DNA of 64,000 nt from Actinomadura rifamycini DSM 43936 (GTDB taxonomy: Bacteria > Actinomycetota > Actinomycetes > Streptosporangiales > Streptosporangiaceae), in assembly GCF_000425065.1 (NCBI RefSeq), contig NZ_AULB01000031.1, forward strand, positions 50,219 to 114,218, in the 5' to 3' direction. Both the position numbers and the translations under genes were made by a program. Below the pieces are notes generated by a model, which made no database searches, was not told the DNA's origin, and was given only the letters and a program-made list of their open reading frames with translations. Positions 1 through 8,451 of the stretch are shown piece after piece; the first letter of the stretch is position 1, and each line of letters starts with the position of its first letter.

Positions 1-899
1 GCCGTGACCAGGCCAGGAAAGTGTGGCATGTCCGTGAGGTCGGGGATCACGACGCCCCGCCACGGAGTGACGATGATCTCTTCGGCGTCCCGGAGCGGGG
101 CGGGGTCGAGGCGCCCGAGCGGGACGAGCGCCGAGTGCGCGCGCCGTCCGTCCCGCTGGGGGATCGCGCCGAGCGGCGTCCGGCTCGGGACGGCCGGGAC
201 GGGCACCGGCCCGGCGCGGCGGCGGCCGCGCGCGAGGGCCTCGACGAGCGGCGCCCGGTCGGGCAGTTCGGAGATCCGCCATTCGGCGGTGCGGGCGCGG
301 AGGAAGGCGCGGGCGGCGTCGACCGCGAGGCCGACGGCGTGTTCCCGGCTCGTGCGCAGACCGGAGTCGGTCCCGGCGAGGACGAGCGCGAGTTCGTCCG
401 GTGCGACCGCGTACAGGCCGACGTCGGGGCGCAGGGCGATGGCGTCGCCGCGCCCGTCGTCGAGGGCGAACAGGAACCGGCCGGACAGCGCGGCGAGGGC
501 GGGATCCGCGCAGAGCGCGGCGTCGAGGGCCGGGACCAGGGGGCGGACGTCGAGGAGCCCGGCGCCGTCGCGTCCGGACAGGACGCTCGCGGCGATGTTC
601 CGCACGCGCTCGTGCGTCGCCGAGGGCAGCAGCCCGGCCGCCCGCAGCCGGTCGCCCAGCTCGCCCTCGGCCCCCTCGGCGAGCCCCCTGATCTGCACGT
701 TCGCGCGGGAGGTGAGCTCCAGGAAGCCGTCGCCGAGCGCGGCGGCGGCGTCGGCGAGCGCGCCGGTCTGGACGCGGGTGAGGAGCCCGCCGGGGAGCCG
801 GACCCGCGCGAGCCCGCCGTCGGCCGCCGCGTGGACCCGGAGGGCGCCCGGGCAGCGGTCCGGGCCCGACCGCGGCGGTGGGGGGTGTGGTGAGGGCAC
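1..899 (-). CDS. cobG: Precorrin-3B synthase CobG, N-terminal 299 residues (gene runs off the left edge)
   Basis: CobG is a ferredoxin-like/siroheme enzyme that oxidises precorrin-3A during aerobic cobalamin (B12) synthesis. From a GTG at 899 the minus strand reads RSGPDRCPGALRVH, then GLARVRLPGGLLTRVQ, LTSRANVQIRGL (the nitrite/sulfite-reductase ferredoxin-like half domain) and RVRNIAASVLSG, followed by the second half domain with ELPDRAPLVEAL, GAIPQRDGRRAHSALVPLGR and TPWRGVVIPDL. An in-frame TAG lies 17 codons upstream of the GTG and there is no other start between. The C-terminus, with the Cys ligands for Fe-S and siroheme, is outside the window. cobN lies 13 kb away, so the B12 genes are not contiguous here. 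Confidence 0.85.
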   Translation of the reverse strand, partial: MPSPHPPPPRSGPDRCPGALRVHAAADGGLARVRLPGGLLTRVQTGALADAAAALGDGFLELTSRANVQIRGLAEGAEGELGDRLRAAGLLPSATHERVRNIAASVLSGRDGAGLLDVRPLVPALDAALCADPALAALSGRFLFALDDGRGDAIALRPDVGLYAVAPDELALVLAGTDSGLRTSREHAVGLAVDAARAFLRARTAEWRISELPDRAPLVEALARGRRRAGPVPVPAVPSRTPLGAIPQRDGRRAHSALVPLGRLDPAPLRDAEEIIVTPWRGVVIPDLTDMPHFPGLVT

Positions 900-941
900 G
901 GCACGGATCTTACGAAGTCCGGCGCCGCCGCCCGACTCCGG

Positions 942-2486
942 CTAGGCCGGTCCGGGGAGCGGCCGGTACTCGAACCAGTCGAAGTCGGCGTGGTTGCGGC
1001 TCGTCCGCCCGTTCGCGGTCGCGTAGAGGCCGATGAAGACCCCGGTGAAGCCGCCCGCCACCTGGCTGGTCAGCATGTCGCCGTCCAGCGGCGGGCCGAG
1101 CGGGGCGAACGGTCCGGGGTCCGCCGCGTACAGCGCCCGGTACCAGCGGCCGTGCGCCTCGAAGCCGAGCCGGACCCGCTCCGCCGCGGGCGCCTCGGCC
1201 AGGACCGTCTCGAGGCCCTGCTCCCGCTTGACGAGGCGCAGCCCCCGCGCGGTCGAGACGAGCAGCACGTGGAAGTCGCCGTTCTGCACGAGGGCGAGGC
1301 CCGCCTGCTCCTCGTCGCGCGGCGCGAACTCCAGCGCGGTGAACGCGGCGAAGTCGTGGTGCCGCTGCCCTTGCGCGACGAACGACGGGTTCGCCGTGTC
1401 GGCGAGGGTTTCCGGCCGGACCCGCAGCCGCAGGTGCCCGGGGCGGTCGGTGAGGCTCCACCACCGCTCGCGGGGCGGGCGGAGCATGCTCCACTCCGGC
1501 GCGAGGGAGGGCGCGTCGAAATGGTCGCAGGCGGGTTCGGCGGGCCAGGGCGCCGGCGGCGTCGACGGCGCCTCGCGGACGGGTTCGACCGGGTCGGCGG
1601 CCGGCCAGCCGTCCTCCCAGCGCACCCGCGTCAGGAAGGTCTCCCGCCCGAGGGCGCAGCGGTCCCGGTGGTGCGGCCGCATCGCCAGCAGCGCCATCCA
1701 CCACTCGCCGTCCGGGGTGTCGACGAGGTCGCCGTGCCCGGTCCCGACGATGGGGTACTCGCCCGTCCGGGTGTCCAGGCCGAGGTGCCGGCGCGTCAGG
1801 ATCGGGTTGCGCGGGTTGCTTTCGTAGGGGCCGGTGACGGCGTCGGCGCGCGCGCTCATCACCGCGTGGTCGAGCGCGGTTCCCCCTTCGGCCGTCAGCA
1901 GGTGGTAGCGGCCGTCCACCTTGTAGATGTGGGAGCCTTCGGTCCAGATGGCGTTCTTGACGGTCCCGTCCCAGATGACGTGCTCCTCGCCGACCAGCGC
2001 CGGGACGGACGGGTCGTACTCGCGCAGCCAGATCTCGGTGTGCCCGTCGTAGCGGCCGGTGAGCCGGGTTCCGGTGCACCAGGCCCGTCCGTCGTCGTCG
2101 AAGAACGGCGACGGGTCGATGCCCTCGCCCTCCAGCCGGTGCGCGTCCGACCACGGGCCGGCCGGGTCGTCGGCGGTCAGCACGAAGTGCCCCGACCACT
2201 CGGCGCCGTCGACGAGCGTGCAGAACAGGTGGAAGCGGCCGTCGTGGTGGCGCAGGGCCGGCGCGTACAGGCCGCCGGACGCCGGGACGCCGTCCAGCGG
2301 GAGCTGGTCCGGACGGTCGAAGGCGTGCCCGATGCACCGCCAGTGGACCAGGTCGCGGCTGTGGAACACCGGCAGCCCCGGGAACCACTCGAACGTGGAC
2401 GTCACGAGGTAGTAGTCCTCGCCCACCCGGCAGACCGAGGGGTCGGGGCGGCAGCCCGGCAGGATCGGGTTCCGGAACCGGTTCAC
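942..2486 (-). CDS. Glycoside hydrolase family 43 beta-xylosidase/arabinofuranosidase
   Basis: Predicted 514-residue five-bladed propeller hydrolase that trims xylose or arabinose from oligosaccharides. The N-terminus FRNPILPGCRPDPSVCRVG carries the general-base Asp (RPDPS). The pKa-modulating Asp fits EGIDPSPFFDDDG, and the acid Glu fits WTEGSHIYKVDGRYHLL. A C-terminal beta-sandwich (about residues 320-514, FDAPSLAPEWSMLRPP onward) is typical of GH43 beta-xylosidases. There is no signal peptide, so it should act in the cytoplasm on imported oligosaccharides. The GTG start overlaps the stop of the GH3 gene by 4 bp (GTGA), so the two are translationally coupled. Substrate assignment comes from family and context. 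Confidence 0.87.
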   Translation of the reverse strand: MNRFRNPILPGCRPDPSVCRVGEDYYLVTSTFEWFPGLPVFHSRDLVHWRCIGHAFDRPDQLPLDGVPASGGLYAPALRHHDGRFHLFCTLVDGAEWSGHFVLTADDPAGPWSDAHRLEGEGIDPSPFFDDDGRAWCTGTRLTGRYDGHTEIWLREYDPSVPALVGEEHVIWDGTVKNAIWTEGSHIYKVDGRYHLLTAEGGTALDHAVMSARADAVTGPYESNPRNPILTRRHLGLDTRTGEYPIVGTGHGDLVDTPDGEWWMALLAMRPHHRDRCALGRETFLTRVRWEDGWPAADPVEPVREAPSTPPAPWPAEPACDHFDAPSLAPEWSMLRPPRERWWSLTDRPGHLRLRVRPETLADTANPSFVAQGQRHHDFAAFTALEFAPRDEEQAGLALVQNGDFHVLLVSTARGLRLVKREQGLETVLAEAPAAERVRLGFEAHGRWYRALYAADPGPFAPLGPPLDGDMLTSQVAGGFTGVFIGLYATANGRTSRNHADFDWFEYRPLPGPA

Positions 2487-4807
2487 AGCGGCGTCACCTC
2501 CGCCGGGACGTCGAGGACGCGGTCGGCGCCGAGGACGCGCACCGGGCCGTCCAGCGTGCACGCGCCGCGCAGCGGGAGGTCCTCGCTGGACCCGCCGACC
2601 ATGACCTCGATCGCGCCCGGCTCGACGATGCGGCGCAGGTCGGGGCCGGTGAACGAGGTGCGGTCGGCGTGCACGGTGAACGCGACGCGGGCGGCGTCCC
2701 CCGGTTCGAGGCGGACGCGGGCCCACCCGGCGAGCAGGCGGGACGGGCGGACGACGGAGGCGACCGGGTCGGCGAGGTAGAGCTGGACGACCTCGGTGCC
2801 CGGGCGGTCGCCGACGTTGCGGACGACCGCCTCCACGGTCAGCGACCCGTCGGTGGGGGCGCGCTCGTCGACGCGCAGGTCCGTGTAGGCGAACCGCGTC
2901 CAGGTGAGGCCGTGCCCGAACGGGAACAGCGGGGCGGGGCTGACGGCGCTCCAGTCGTGCGGGCCGTCCATCTTCGAGCGCAGGTAGGTGACGGGCGGGC
3001 CGGACGCGCGCCGCGGGACGCTGATCGGCATCCGCCCGGACGGCTCGACGCGTCCGGTGAGCACCCCGGCGACCGCCCCCGCGCCCTCCTGGCCGGGGAA
3101 GAACGCCTGGACGACGGCGGCGGCCCGGTCGGCGAGGTCCTCGATCGCGTACGGGCGTCCCGACAGCAGCACGATCACGGTGGGCGTGCCGGTGGCGAGG
3201 ACGGCCTCGGCGAGGTCGCGCTGCCGTCCGGGCGGCGCGAGGGTCTCGGCGTCGCAGCCCTCCCCGGACGTGCCGCGCCCGAACAGGCCCGCCCGGTCGC
3301 CGAGCGCCACGACGGCCACGTCGGCGTCGCGGGCCGCCGCGGCGGCCGCGGCGATGTCGTCCTCGGTGACCAGGACGTCCGCGGACGGGGCGACGGCGAC
3401 GTCGGGCAGCTCGCCGCGCAGGGCGTCGGCGAGGGTCGGGACGTCCACGCCGAGCGGCAGGTCGGGCCGGTGGCGGCCGACGTGCGCGGGGAAGGTGTAG
3501 CAGCCGAGCATCCCGGCCGTGTCGTCGGCGAGGGGGCCGGTGAGCGCCACGCGGGCGGCGGGCGCGAGCGGCAGCGTCCCGTCGTTGGCGAGCAGGACGA
3601 CCGACTCCTCCGCCAGCCGCCGCGCCAGCGCGCGGTGCTCGGGCGGGTCGAAGTCGAGGCCGGCGGGATCGGGGCCCGCGGGGTCGGGCGGGCCGTCCAG
3701 GAGGCCGAGCCCGGCCTTGAGGGCGAGGACGCGGGCGGCGGCGCGGTCGAGCAGCTCCTCGGGGACGTCGCCGCGGCGCACCAGCTCCAGCAGCGGTTCG
3801 CCGAAGCAGCGGACGGTCGGCAGCTCGACGTCGATGCCGGCGCGCAGCGCGAGGGCGCCGGCCTCGCCGCGGGACCCGGCGACGCGGTGCCGGCTCTCCA
3901 GGAAGGAGATGCCGAAGTAGTCGGACACGACGGCGCCGGTGAAGCCGAGCTCGCCGCGCAGCAGGTCGGTGAGGAGCCGCGCGTCGGCGGCGGCGGGGAC
4001 GCCGTCCACGTCGGTGTAGGAGTGCATGATCGAGCGGGCGCCGCCGTCGCGCAGCGCCATGACGAACGGTTCGAGGATCACGTCGGCGAGTTCGCGGGGG
4101 CCGATCGGGGCGGGCGCCATGTTGCGGGCGGCGCGGGACGCGGAGTACCCGGCGAAGTGCTTGGGCGTCGCGGCGACGCCGGACCGTTCCAGCCCCCGCA
4201 CGTAGGCGGTGCCGAGGACGGCGACGAGCTGCGGGTCCTCGCCGATGCACTCCTCGGTGCGCCCCCAGCGGGCGTCGCGGACCACGTCCAGGACGGGCGC
4301 GAGCCCCTGGTGGACGCCCGCGGCGCGCATGCTCGCCCCGATCGCGGCGGCCATCTCCCCCACCAGCCCGGGGTCGAAGGTCGCGCCCCACGCGGGCGGG
4401 CTGGGGAAGACGGTGGCGCCCCAGGTCATGAAGCCGTTGAGGCATTCCTCGTGCGCGATGGCGGGGATGCCGAAGCGGTTGGCCTCGGCGACGCGGCGCT
4501 GCAGGTCGCGCAGCCGGGCGGCGCCCTCGGCGGCGGTGACCGGCGCGGTGCCGAACACCCGGGTGAACTGGCCGAGGCCGTGCGGGAGGAGCTCGTCGAG
4601 CGCGGGCGCCGACTCGTTCGAGTCGTCCTCCATGGGGGCGACGGGCTCGCCCGGTTCGGCGGGCATCGCCCAGAAGCCGGCGAGCTGGCCCGCCTTCTCC
4701 TCGGGGGTCATGCGGGACAGCAGGTCGGCGATCCGGTCGGCGGCCGGCAGCGCGGGATCGCGCCACCGCTCCGCGGCGGCCGCGGCGGGGGAGGGTGCTT
4801 CGGTCAT
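2483..4807 (-). CDS. Glycoside hydrolase family 3 beta-glycosidase (probable beta-xylosidase, BxlA-like)
   Basis: Predicted 774-residue intracellular exo-glycosidase. The N-terminal TIM-barrel domain has RIADLLSRMTPEEKAGQL, IPAIAHEECLNG, KHFAGYS and the nucleophile region AVVSDYFGISF (Asp in SDY). The alpha/beta sandwich follows (VVLLANDGTLPLAPAARVAL), then a C-terminal fibronectin-III-like domain (GTEVVQLYLADPVASVVRP). No signal peptide is seen. The ATG overlaps the TGA of the upstream lacI-type gene (ATGA). Order repressor-GH3-GH43 opposite a sugar ABC importer recalls the Streptomyces bxlREFGA xylobiose locus. Cellobiose as substrate cannot be excluded from sequence alone. Confidence 0.88.
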   Translation of the reverse strand: MTEAPSPAAAAAERWRDPALPAADRIADLLSRMTPEEKAGQLAGFWAMPAEPGEPVAPMEDDSNESAPALDELLPHGLGQFTRVFGTAPVTAAEGAARLRDLQRRVAEANRFGIPAIAHEECLNGFMTWGATVFPSPPAWGATFDPGLVGEMAAAIGASMRAAGVHQGLAPVLDVVRDARWGRTEECIGEDPQLVAVLGTAYVRGLERSGVAATPKHFAGYSASRAARNMAPAPIGPRELADVILEPFVMALRDGGARSIMHSYTDVDGVPAAADARLLTDLLRGELGFTGAVVSDYFGISFLESRHRVAGSRGEAGALALRAGIDVELPTVRCFGEPLLELVRRGDVPEELLDRAAARVLALKAGLGLLDGPPDPAGPDPAGLDFDPPEHRALARRLAEESVVLLANDGTLPLAPAARVALTGPLADDTAGMLGCYTFPAHVGRHRPDLPLGVDVPTLADALRGELPDVAVAPSADVLVTEDDIAAAAAAARDADVAVVALGDRAGLFGRGTSGEGCDAETLAPPGRQRDLAEAVLATGTPTVIVLLSGRPYAIEDLADRAAAVVQAFFPGQEGAGAVAGVLTGRVEPSGRMPISVPRRASGPPVTYLRSKMDGPHDWSAVSPAPLFPFGHGLTWTRFAYTDLRVDERAPTDGSLTVEAVVRNVGDRPGTEVVQLYLADPVASVVRPSRLLAGWARVRLEPGDAARVAFTVHADRTSFTGPDLRRIVEPGAIEVMVGGSSEDLPLRGACTLDGPVRVLGADRVLDVPAEVTPL

Positions 4808-5877
4808 CGTTGCTCCGTGGGGGCGGGCGGGGCGGTGGAGGCGCGGACGCGGAGCTCGGTGGCGAGCTCCACGCGGGGGGTCAGCGGCGGCCGTCCGTCC
4901 AGGAGCTGCAGCAGGGTGCGGGCGGCGACCCGGCCCATCTCCTCCAGTGGCTGCCGGACGGTCGTGAGCGGCGGCGACAGCCACTCGCAGGTCGGCAGGT
5001 CGTCGAACCCGACGACGCTCAGATCCTCGGGGACGCGCAGTCCGGCGAGGCGCGCGGCCTGGTAGGCGCCCATGGCCTGCTGGTCGCTGCCCGCGAAGAT
5101 CGCGGTGGGCCGGTCCGGCAGGTCGAGCAGCTCGCGGCTGCGGGCGAAGCCGCCCTCGTGGTGGAAGTCGCCGTACCGGACGAGGTCGCGGTCGACCTCG
5201 ATGCCCGCGCGCTCCAGGGCCGTCCGGTAGCCGTCCACCCGGGCCTGCGTGCACAGCATGTCGGCGGGGCCGCCGATCATCCCGATGCGGCGGTGGCCGA
5301 GCCCGATGAGGTGCTCGGTGGCGGCGAGGCCGCCCGCCCAGTTGGTGGCGCCGACGCTGGCGATGTCGGTGTCCGGCAGGTTCACCGGGTCGACCAGAAC
5401 GAGCGCGACGCCGGCGCGTTCGAGCTGCTCGCGCTGCCGGCCGGTCATCCGGGACGTCACCAGGATCACGCCGTCGCTGTGGTGCAGGGCCGGCAGGTTC
5501 TGCCAGCTCGGCGGGCGCGCGTCGTCCTCGCGCACCAGCGACACGACCACCCCGGTGCCCTGCTCGGCGCACTCGGCCTCGACGCCGCGCAGGATCTCCA
5601 CCGCCCACGGGCTGTCGAGCCCGGCCAGCACGAGGTCGATCAGCCCCGAGCGGCGGGCGCGGCGGGAGCCGCCGGGGCCCGGGTAGTTGTGGTCGCGCAG
5701 CAGGGCCTCGACGCGCTCGCGGGTCGCGGCGGCCACGTCCGTCCGGCCGTTGAGGACCTTCGAGACGGTCGCCTGCGACACCCCGGCCTCGGCCGCGATC
5801 AGCGCGAGGGTCGGCCGGGACGGCGCGGCCCGCGGGTCCGGCGGGTCCGGCGGGTCTTCGGTGGTGCGCACGGTCAC
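4804..5877 (-). CDS. LacI-family transcriptional repressor
   Basis: Predicted 357-residue regulator. The N-terminal helix-turn-helix reads LALIAAEAGVSQATVSKVLN, followed by the hinge helix region GRTDVAAATRERVEALL. The periplasmic-binding-protein-like effector domain includes IDLVLAGLDSPWAVEIL, RIGMIGGPADMLCTQARVDG, AIFAGSDQQAMGAYQAA and LSVVGFDDLPTCEWLSPPLT. The frame is open far upstream, but the GTG at 5877 is preferred: it has a GGGGAGGAGA ribosome-binding site and gives a normal family length. The residues further upstream are low-complexity and overlap the divergent promoter. It heads a coupled run with the GH3 and GH43 genes and probably represses them and the divergent importer. Confidence 0.88.
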   Translation of the reverse strand: MTVRTTEDPPDPPDPRAAPSRPTLALIAAEAGVSQATVSKVLNGRTDVAAATRERVEALLRDHNYPGPGGSRRARRSGLIDLVLAGLDSPWAVEILRGVEAECAEQGTGVVVSLVREDDARPPSWQNLPALHHSDGVILVTSRMTGRQREQLERAGVALVLVDPVNLPDTDIASVGATNWAGGLAATEHLIGLGHRRIGMIGGPADMLCTQARVDGYRTALERAGIEVDRDLVRYGDFHHEGGFARSRELLDLPDRPTAIFAGSDQQAMGAYQAARLAGLRVPEDLSVVGFDDLPTCEWLSPPLTTVRQPLEEMGRVAARTLLQLLDGRPPLTPRVELATELRVRASTAPPAPTEQR

Positions 5878-5902
5878 GCTGCTTCTCCTCCCCGAGGAAA
5901 CG

Positions 5903-5922
5903 ATTGCGAACGTTATCGCAAT
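5903..5922. promoter_or_regulatory. Inverted repeat ATTGCGA-N6-TCGCAAT, candidate LacI-type operator
   Basis: Perfect 7-bp arms around ACGTTA, 25 bp upstream of the repressor GTG. The position in the divergent regulator/importer interval suits autoregulation. Binding is inferred, not shown. Confidence 0.55.
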
Positions 5923-6073
5923 ATTTCGATCGCTCCTAGCCCCGATCGTCCGCCGATCGTCCGGCGATCGTTCCAGCGGCTCCGTCCATGGAGTGATGGA
6001 GCACACACGAATCCACCGCGAAGCCTTGACCGAACGGGGTGCCCTTCTTAGAGTTTCTCGGCAACAGACTAAC

Positions 6074-6095
6074 CGAAGGATTTCGAAAAGTTTCG
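6074..6095. promoter_or_regulatory. CGAAA-AG-TTTCG operator (6084-6095) with overlapping CGAA-N4-TTCG
   Basis: The core CGAAA/TTTCG inverted repeat resembles the CGAAA-type palindromes described upstream of actinomycete xylanase and xylobiose-uptake genes. A second weaker repeat, CGAAGGATTTCG, shares its right arm. It lies about 70 bp upstream of the binding-protein ATG and supports xylan oligosaccharides as the inducer class. Confidence 0.6.
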
Positions 6096-6166
6096 AGAAC
6101 CTCGCCTTCCCCCTTTCGCTCTTCAGGCCCGGTCCCGTCCACCGCCCACCCCTCCAGGAGGCCACC

Positions 6167-7456
6167 ATGGGCTTCTCACGACCGTCCCGACGCTCCCTGC
6201 TGACCGCGCTCTCCGCGGGCGCCGCGCTCACCGTCGCCGCGCCCGCGCTCTCCGCCTGCGGCGGCGACGGATCCGACTCCGGCAAGGTCACGATCGAATG
6301 GCTCGACATCGCCACGACCGAGCCGTCCAAGAGCATCTACCCGGAGATCGCCGCGGCCTACGAGAAGGCGCACCCGAACGTCGACATCAAGCTGACGAAC
6401 ATGGAGAACGACGCGTTCAAGGCCAAGATGACGGCCGTGACGGCGTCCGGCGACCTCCCCGACATCTTCGTCACCTGGGGCGGGGGCGTCCTCAAGCAGC
6501 GGATCGACGCCGGGCTCGTCAAGCCCGTCGACGACTCCGCCTTCCTGGACGGCTTCATGCCGGTCTCCCTGCAGCCGTACGAGTTCGACGGCAAGACCTA
6601 TGCGGTCCCGTACGACATGGGCATGGTCGGGTTCTGGTACAACAAGGACCACTTCGAGAAGGCCGGGATCGCCGAGCCCCCCGCGACCTGGGCGCAGTTC
6701 CTCGACGCCGTCCGCAAGCTGAAGACCGCCGGGATCACCCCGATCGCCCTGGCCGGCAAGGACAAGTGGCCCGGGCACTACTACTGGGCCTACCTCGCGC
6801 TCCGCCTCGCCGGGCCGGACGGTGTCCGGCAGGCGGCCGAGGCGCAGAACTTCGGCACTCCCCCGTTCGTCCAGGCCGGGCAGAAACTCAAGGAACTCGT
6901 CGATCTCGACCCGTTCCAGCAGGGCTTCCAGGGCGCCGCGTACGACGCCCCGGGCGGGCAGGCCGCCACCATGGGGGCGGGCAAGGCCGGCATGGAGCTG
7001 ATGGGCCAGTGGGCGCCCGTCGTGCAGAAGGACGCCTCCGGGCAGGACCTCGGCGACGCGCTCGGCTTCTTCCCGTTCCCCTCCGTCGAGGGCGGCCCCG
7101 GCAAGGTCACCGACGTGTTCGGCGGCGGCAACGGCCACGCGCTGGGCAAGGACGCCCCGCCCGAGGCGCTCGACTTCCTCAAGTTCCTGATGAACGAGCA
7201 GAACGAGGCCCGGCTCGTGTCGTCCGGCGCGTTCATGCCCGTCGTCAAGGGCGCCGAGAGCGCGATCGAGGACGCCAACCGCAAGCAGGTCGCGGGGATG
7301 CTGAACGGCGCGTCCGGGTTCCAGCTCTACCTGGACCAGGCGTTCCCGCCCGCCGTCGGGCAGGAGGTCAACGACGGCGTGGCCGAGCTCATGGGCGGGC
7401 AGGGCACCCCGCAGGAGATCACGCAGGCGATCACCGAGGCGGCCAAGAAGGCATGA
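6167..7456 (+). CDS. Sugar ABC importer, extracellular solute-binding lipoprotein (family 1; BxlE-like)
   Basis: Predicted 429-residue lipoprotein that captures oligosaccharide outside the membrane and hands it to the permeases encoded next. The N-terminus has a twin-arginine-like SRRSLLTAL followed by a hydrophobic stretch and the lipobox LSAC with Gly after the Cys, so it should be lipid-anchored and perhaps Tat-exported. Family features include IYPEIAAAYEKAHPNVDIKL, LPDIFVTWGGG, YAVPYDMGMVGFWYNK and FPFPSVEGGPGKVTDVFGGG. The start has a strong CAGGAGG ribosome-binding site. No cognate ATPase lies in this locus; such importers commonly borrow a shared MsiK-type ATPase encoded elsewhere. Confidence 0.9.
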   Translation: MGFSRPSRRSLLTALSAGAALTVAAPALSACGGDGSDSGKVTIEWLDIATTEPSKSIYPEIAAAYEKAHPNVDIKLTNMENDAFKAKMTAVTASGDLPDIFVTWGGGVLKQRIDAGLVKPVDDSAFLDGFMPVSLQPYEFDGKTYAVPYDMGMVGFWYNKDHFEKAGIAEPPATWAQFLDAVRKLKTAGITPIALAGKDKWPGHYYWAYLALRLAGPDGVRQAAEAQNFGTPPFVQAGQKLKELVDLDPFQQGFQGAAYDAPGGQAATMGAGKAGMELMGQWAPVVQKDASGQDLGDALGFFPFPSVEGGPGKVTDVFGGGNGHALGKDAPPEALDFLKFLMNEQNEARLVSSGAFMPVVKGAESAIEDANRKQVAGMLNGASGFQLYLDQAFPPAVGQEVNDGVAELMGGQGTPQEITQAITEAAKKA

Positions 7457-8451
7457 CGCCGCCGTCCACATCGACATCGTCGCCGAAGCGGGCCGCGCCC
7501 CCGCGGAGCGGCCCGCCGGCGCACCGGCGCCCGGCCCGCGGACGGCGGGTGCGCGGCTGGTTCGCCACCACCTGGTTCCTCGTCCCGGCGCTGCTGGTCT
7601 TCGTCCTGTTCGTCCTGATCCCGATCGTGATCGCCCTCTACACGAGCTTCTTCCGGTGGGGCGGGTTCGGGTGGCCCGAGGACTTCGTCGGGCTCGGCAA
7701 CTTCCGCGAGCTGTTCGCCGACCCGGTGTTCCGCGGCGACCTGTGGCGCGGGCTCGTCCTGGTCGTCCTGTCGGTCGCGGTGCAGCTGCCGTTCGCGCTC
7801 GGCACGGCCGTCCTGCTCAACCAGCGGATGCGCGGCCGGGCGGTCTACCGGGCGGTCTTCTTCGCGCCCTACATCCTGTCCGAGGTCATCGCGGGCGTGC
7901 TGTTCGGGATGATCTTCCTGCCCGGCTCGGGCCTCGCCGACGCCCTCATCGAGGACCTCCCGCTCGTGGGCGGCCTCGCCGGCACCTGGTTCTCCGATCC
8001 CGACACCGCCCTGCCCACGCTGTTCGCCGTCATGACGTGGAAGTACTTCGGCTTCCACATGATGATCTATTTGGCTGGCCTGCAGGGCATCCCCAAGGAG
8101 GTCCTCGAGGCGGCGGCGATCGACGGCGCGGGCCCGTGGGAGCGCTTCCGCCACGTCACGCTCCCCCTCCTCGCCCCGACCCTCCGGATCAGCGTGTTCC
8201 TGTCGGTCATCGGCGCGATCCAGCTGTTCGACCTCGTGTGGGTCACGACCGGCGGCGGGCCCACGCACTCCACCGAAACGATGGCCGTCTCCATGTTCCA
8301 GTTCGGCTTCCAGCGCTACCAGATGGGCTACGCGAGCGCGATCAGCGTCGTCATGTTCGCCATCAGCCTGGTGTTCTCCCTGCTCTACCAGCGTTTCGCG
8401 CTGCGCCGCGACCTGCAGGGCGCCATGACGTCGACGGGAGGGCCGCGATGA
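7453..8451 (+). CDS. Sugar ABC importer permease 1 (MalF type)
   Basis: Predicted 332-residue inner-membrane permease. A basic, Pro-rich cytoplasmic leader of about 35 residues precedes the first membrane helix (WFLVPALLVFVLFVLIPIVI), and about five further helices follow. The binding-protein-dependent permease EAA loop is visible as EAAAIDGAGPWERFRHVTLP, the contact point for the ATPase. The ATG overlaps the stop of the binding-protein gene (ATGA) and the stop overlaps permease 2, so all three are coupled. Other helices include VVLSVAVQLPFALGTAVLL and IYLAGLQGIPKEVLEA before the EAA loop. Confidence 0.92.
   Translation: MTPPSTSTSSPKRAAPPRSGPPAHRRPARGRRVRGWFATTWFLVPALLVFVLFVLIPIVIALYTSFFRWGGFGWPEDFVGLGNFRELFADPVFRGDLWRGLVLVVLSVAVQLPFALGTAVLLNQRMRGRAVYRAVFFAPYILSEVIAGVLFGMIFLPGSGLADALIEDLPLVGGLAGTWFSDPDTALPTLFAVMTWKYFGFHMMIYLAGLQGIPKEVLEAAAIDGAGPWERFRHVTLPLLAPTLRISVFLSVIGAIQLFDLVWVTTGGGPTHSTETMAVSMFQFGFQRYQMGYASAISVVMFAISLVFSLLYQRFALRRDLQGAMTSTGGPR

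Noticed and set aside
21..893. Plus-strand open frame opposite cobG
   Set aside because: Its translation is antisense to the recognisable CobG protein and shows no domain of its own.
942..4766. A single 1274-codon open frame spanning GH43 and much of GH3 on the minus strand
   Set aside because: The upstream part is Arg/Pro/Ala-rich shadow of the GH3 gene in another frame. Only the C-terminal GH43 part matches a protein family, and a GTGA junction marks its true start.
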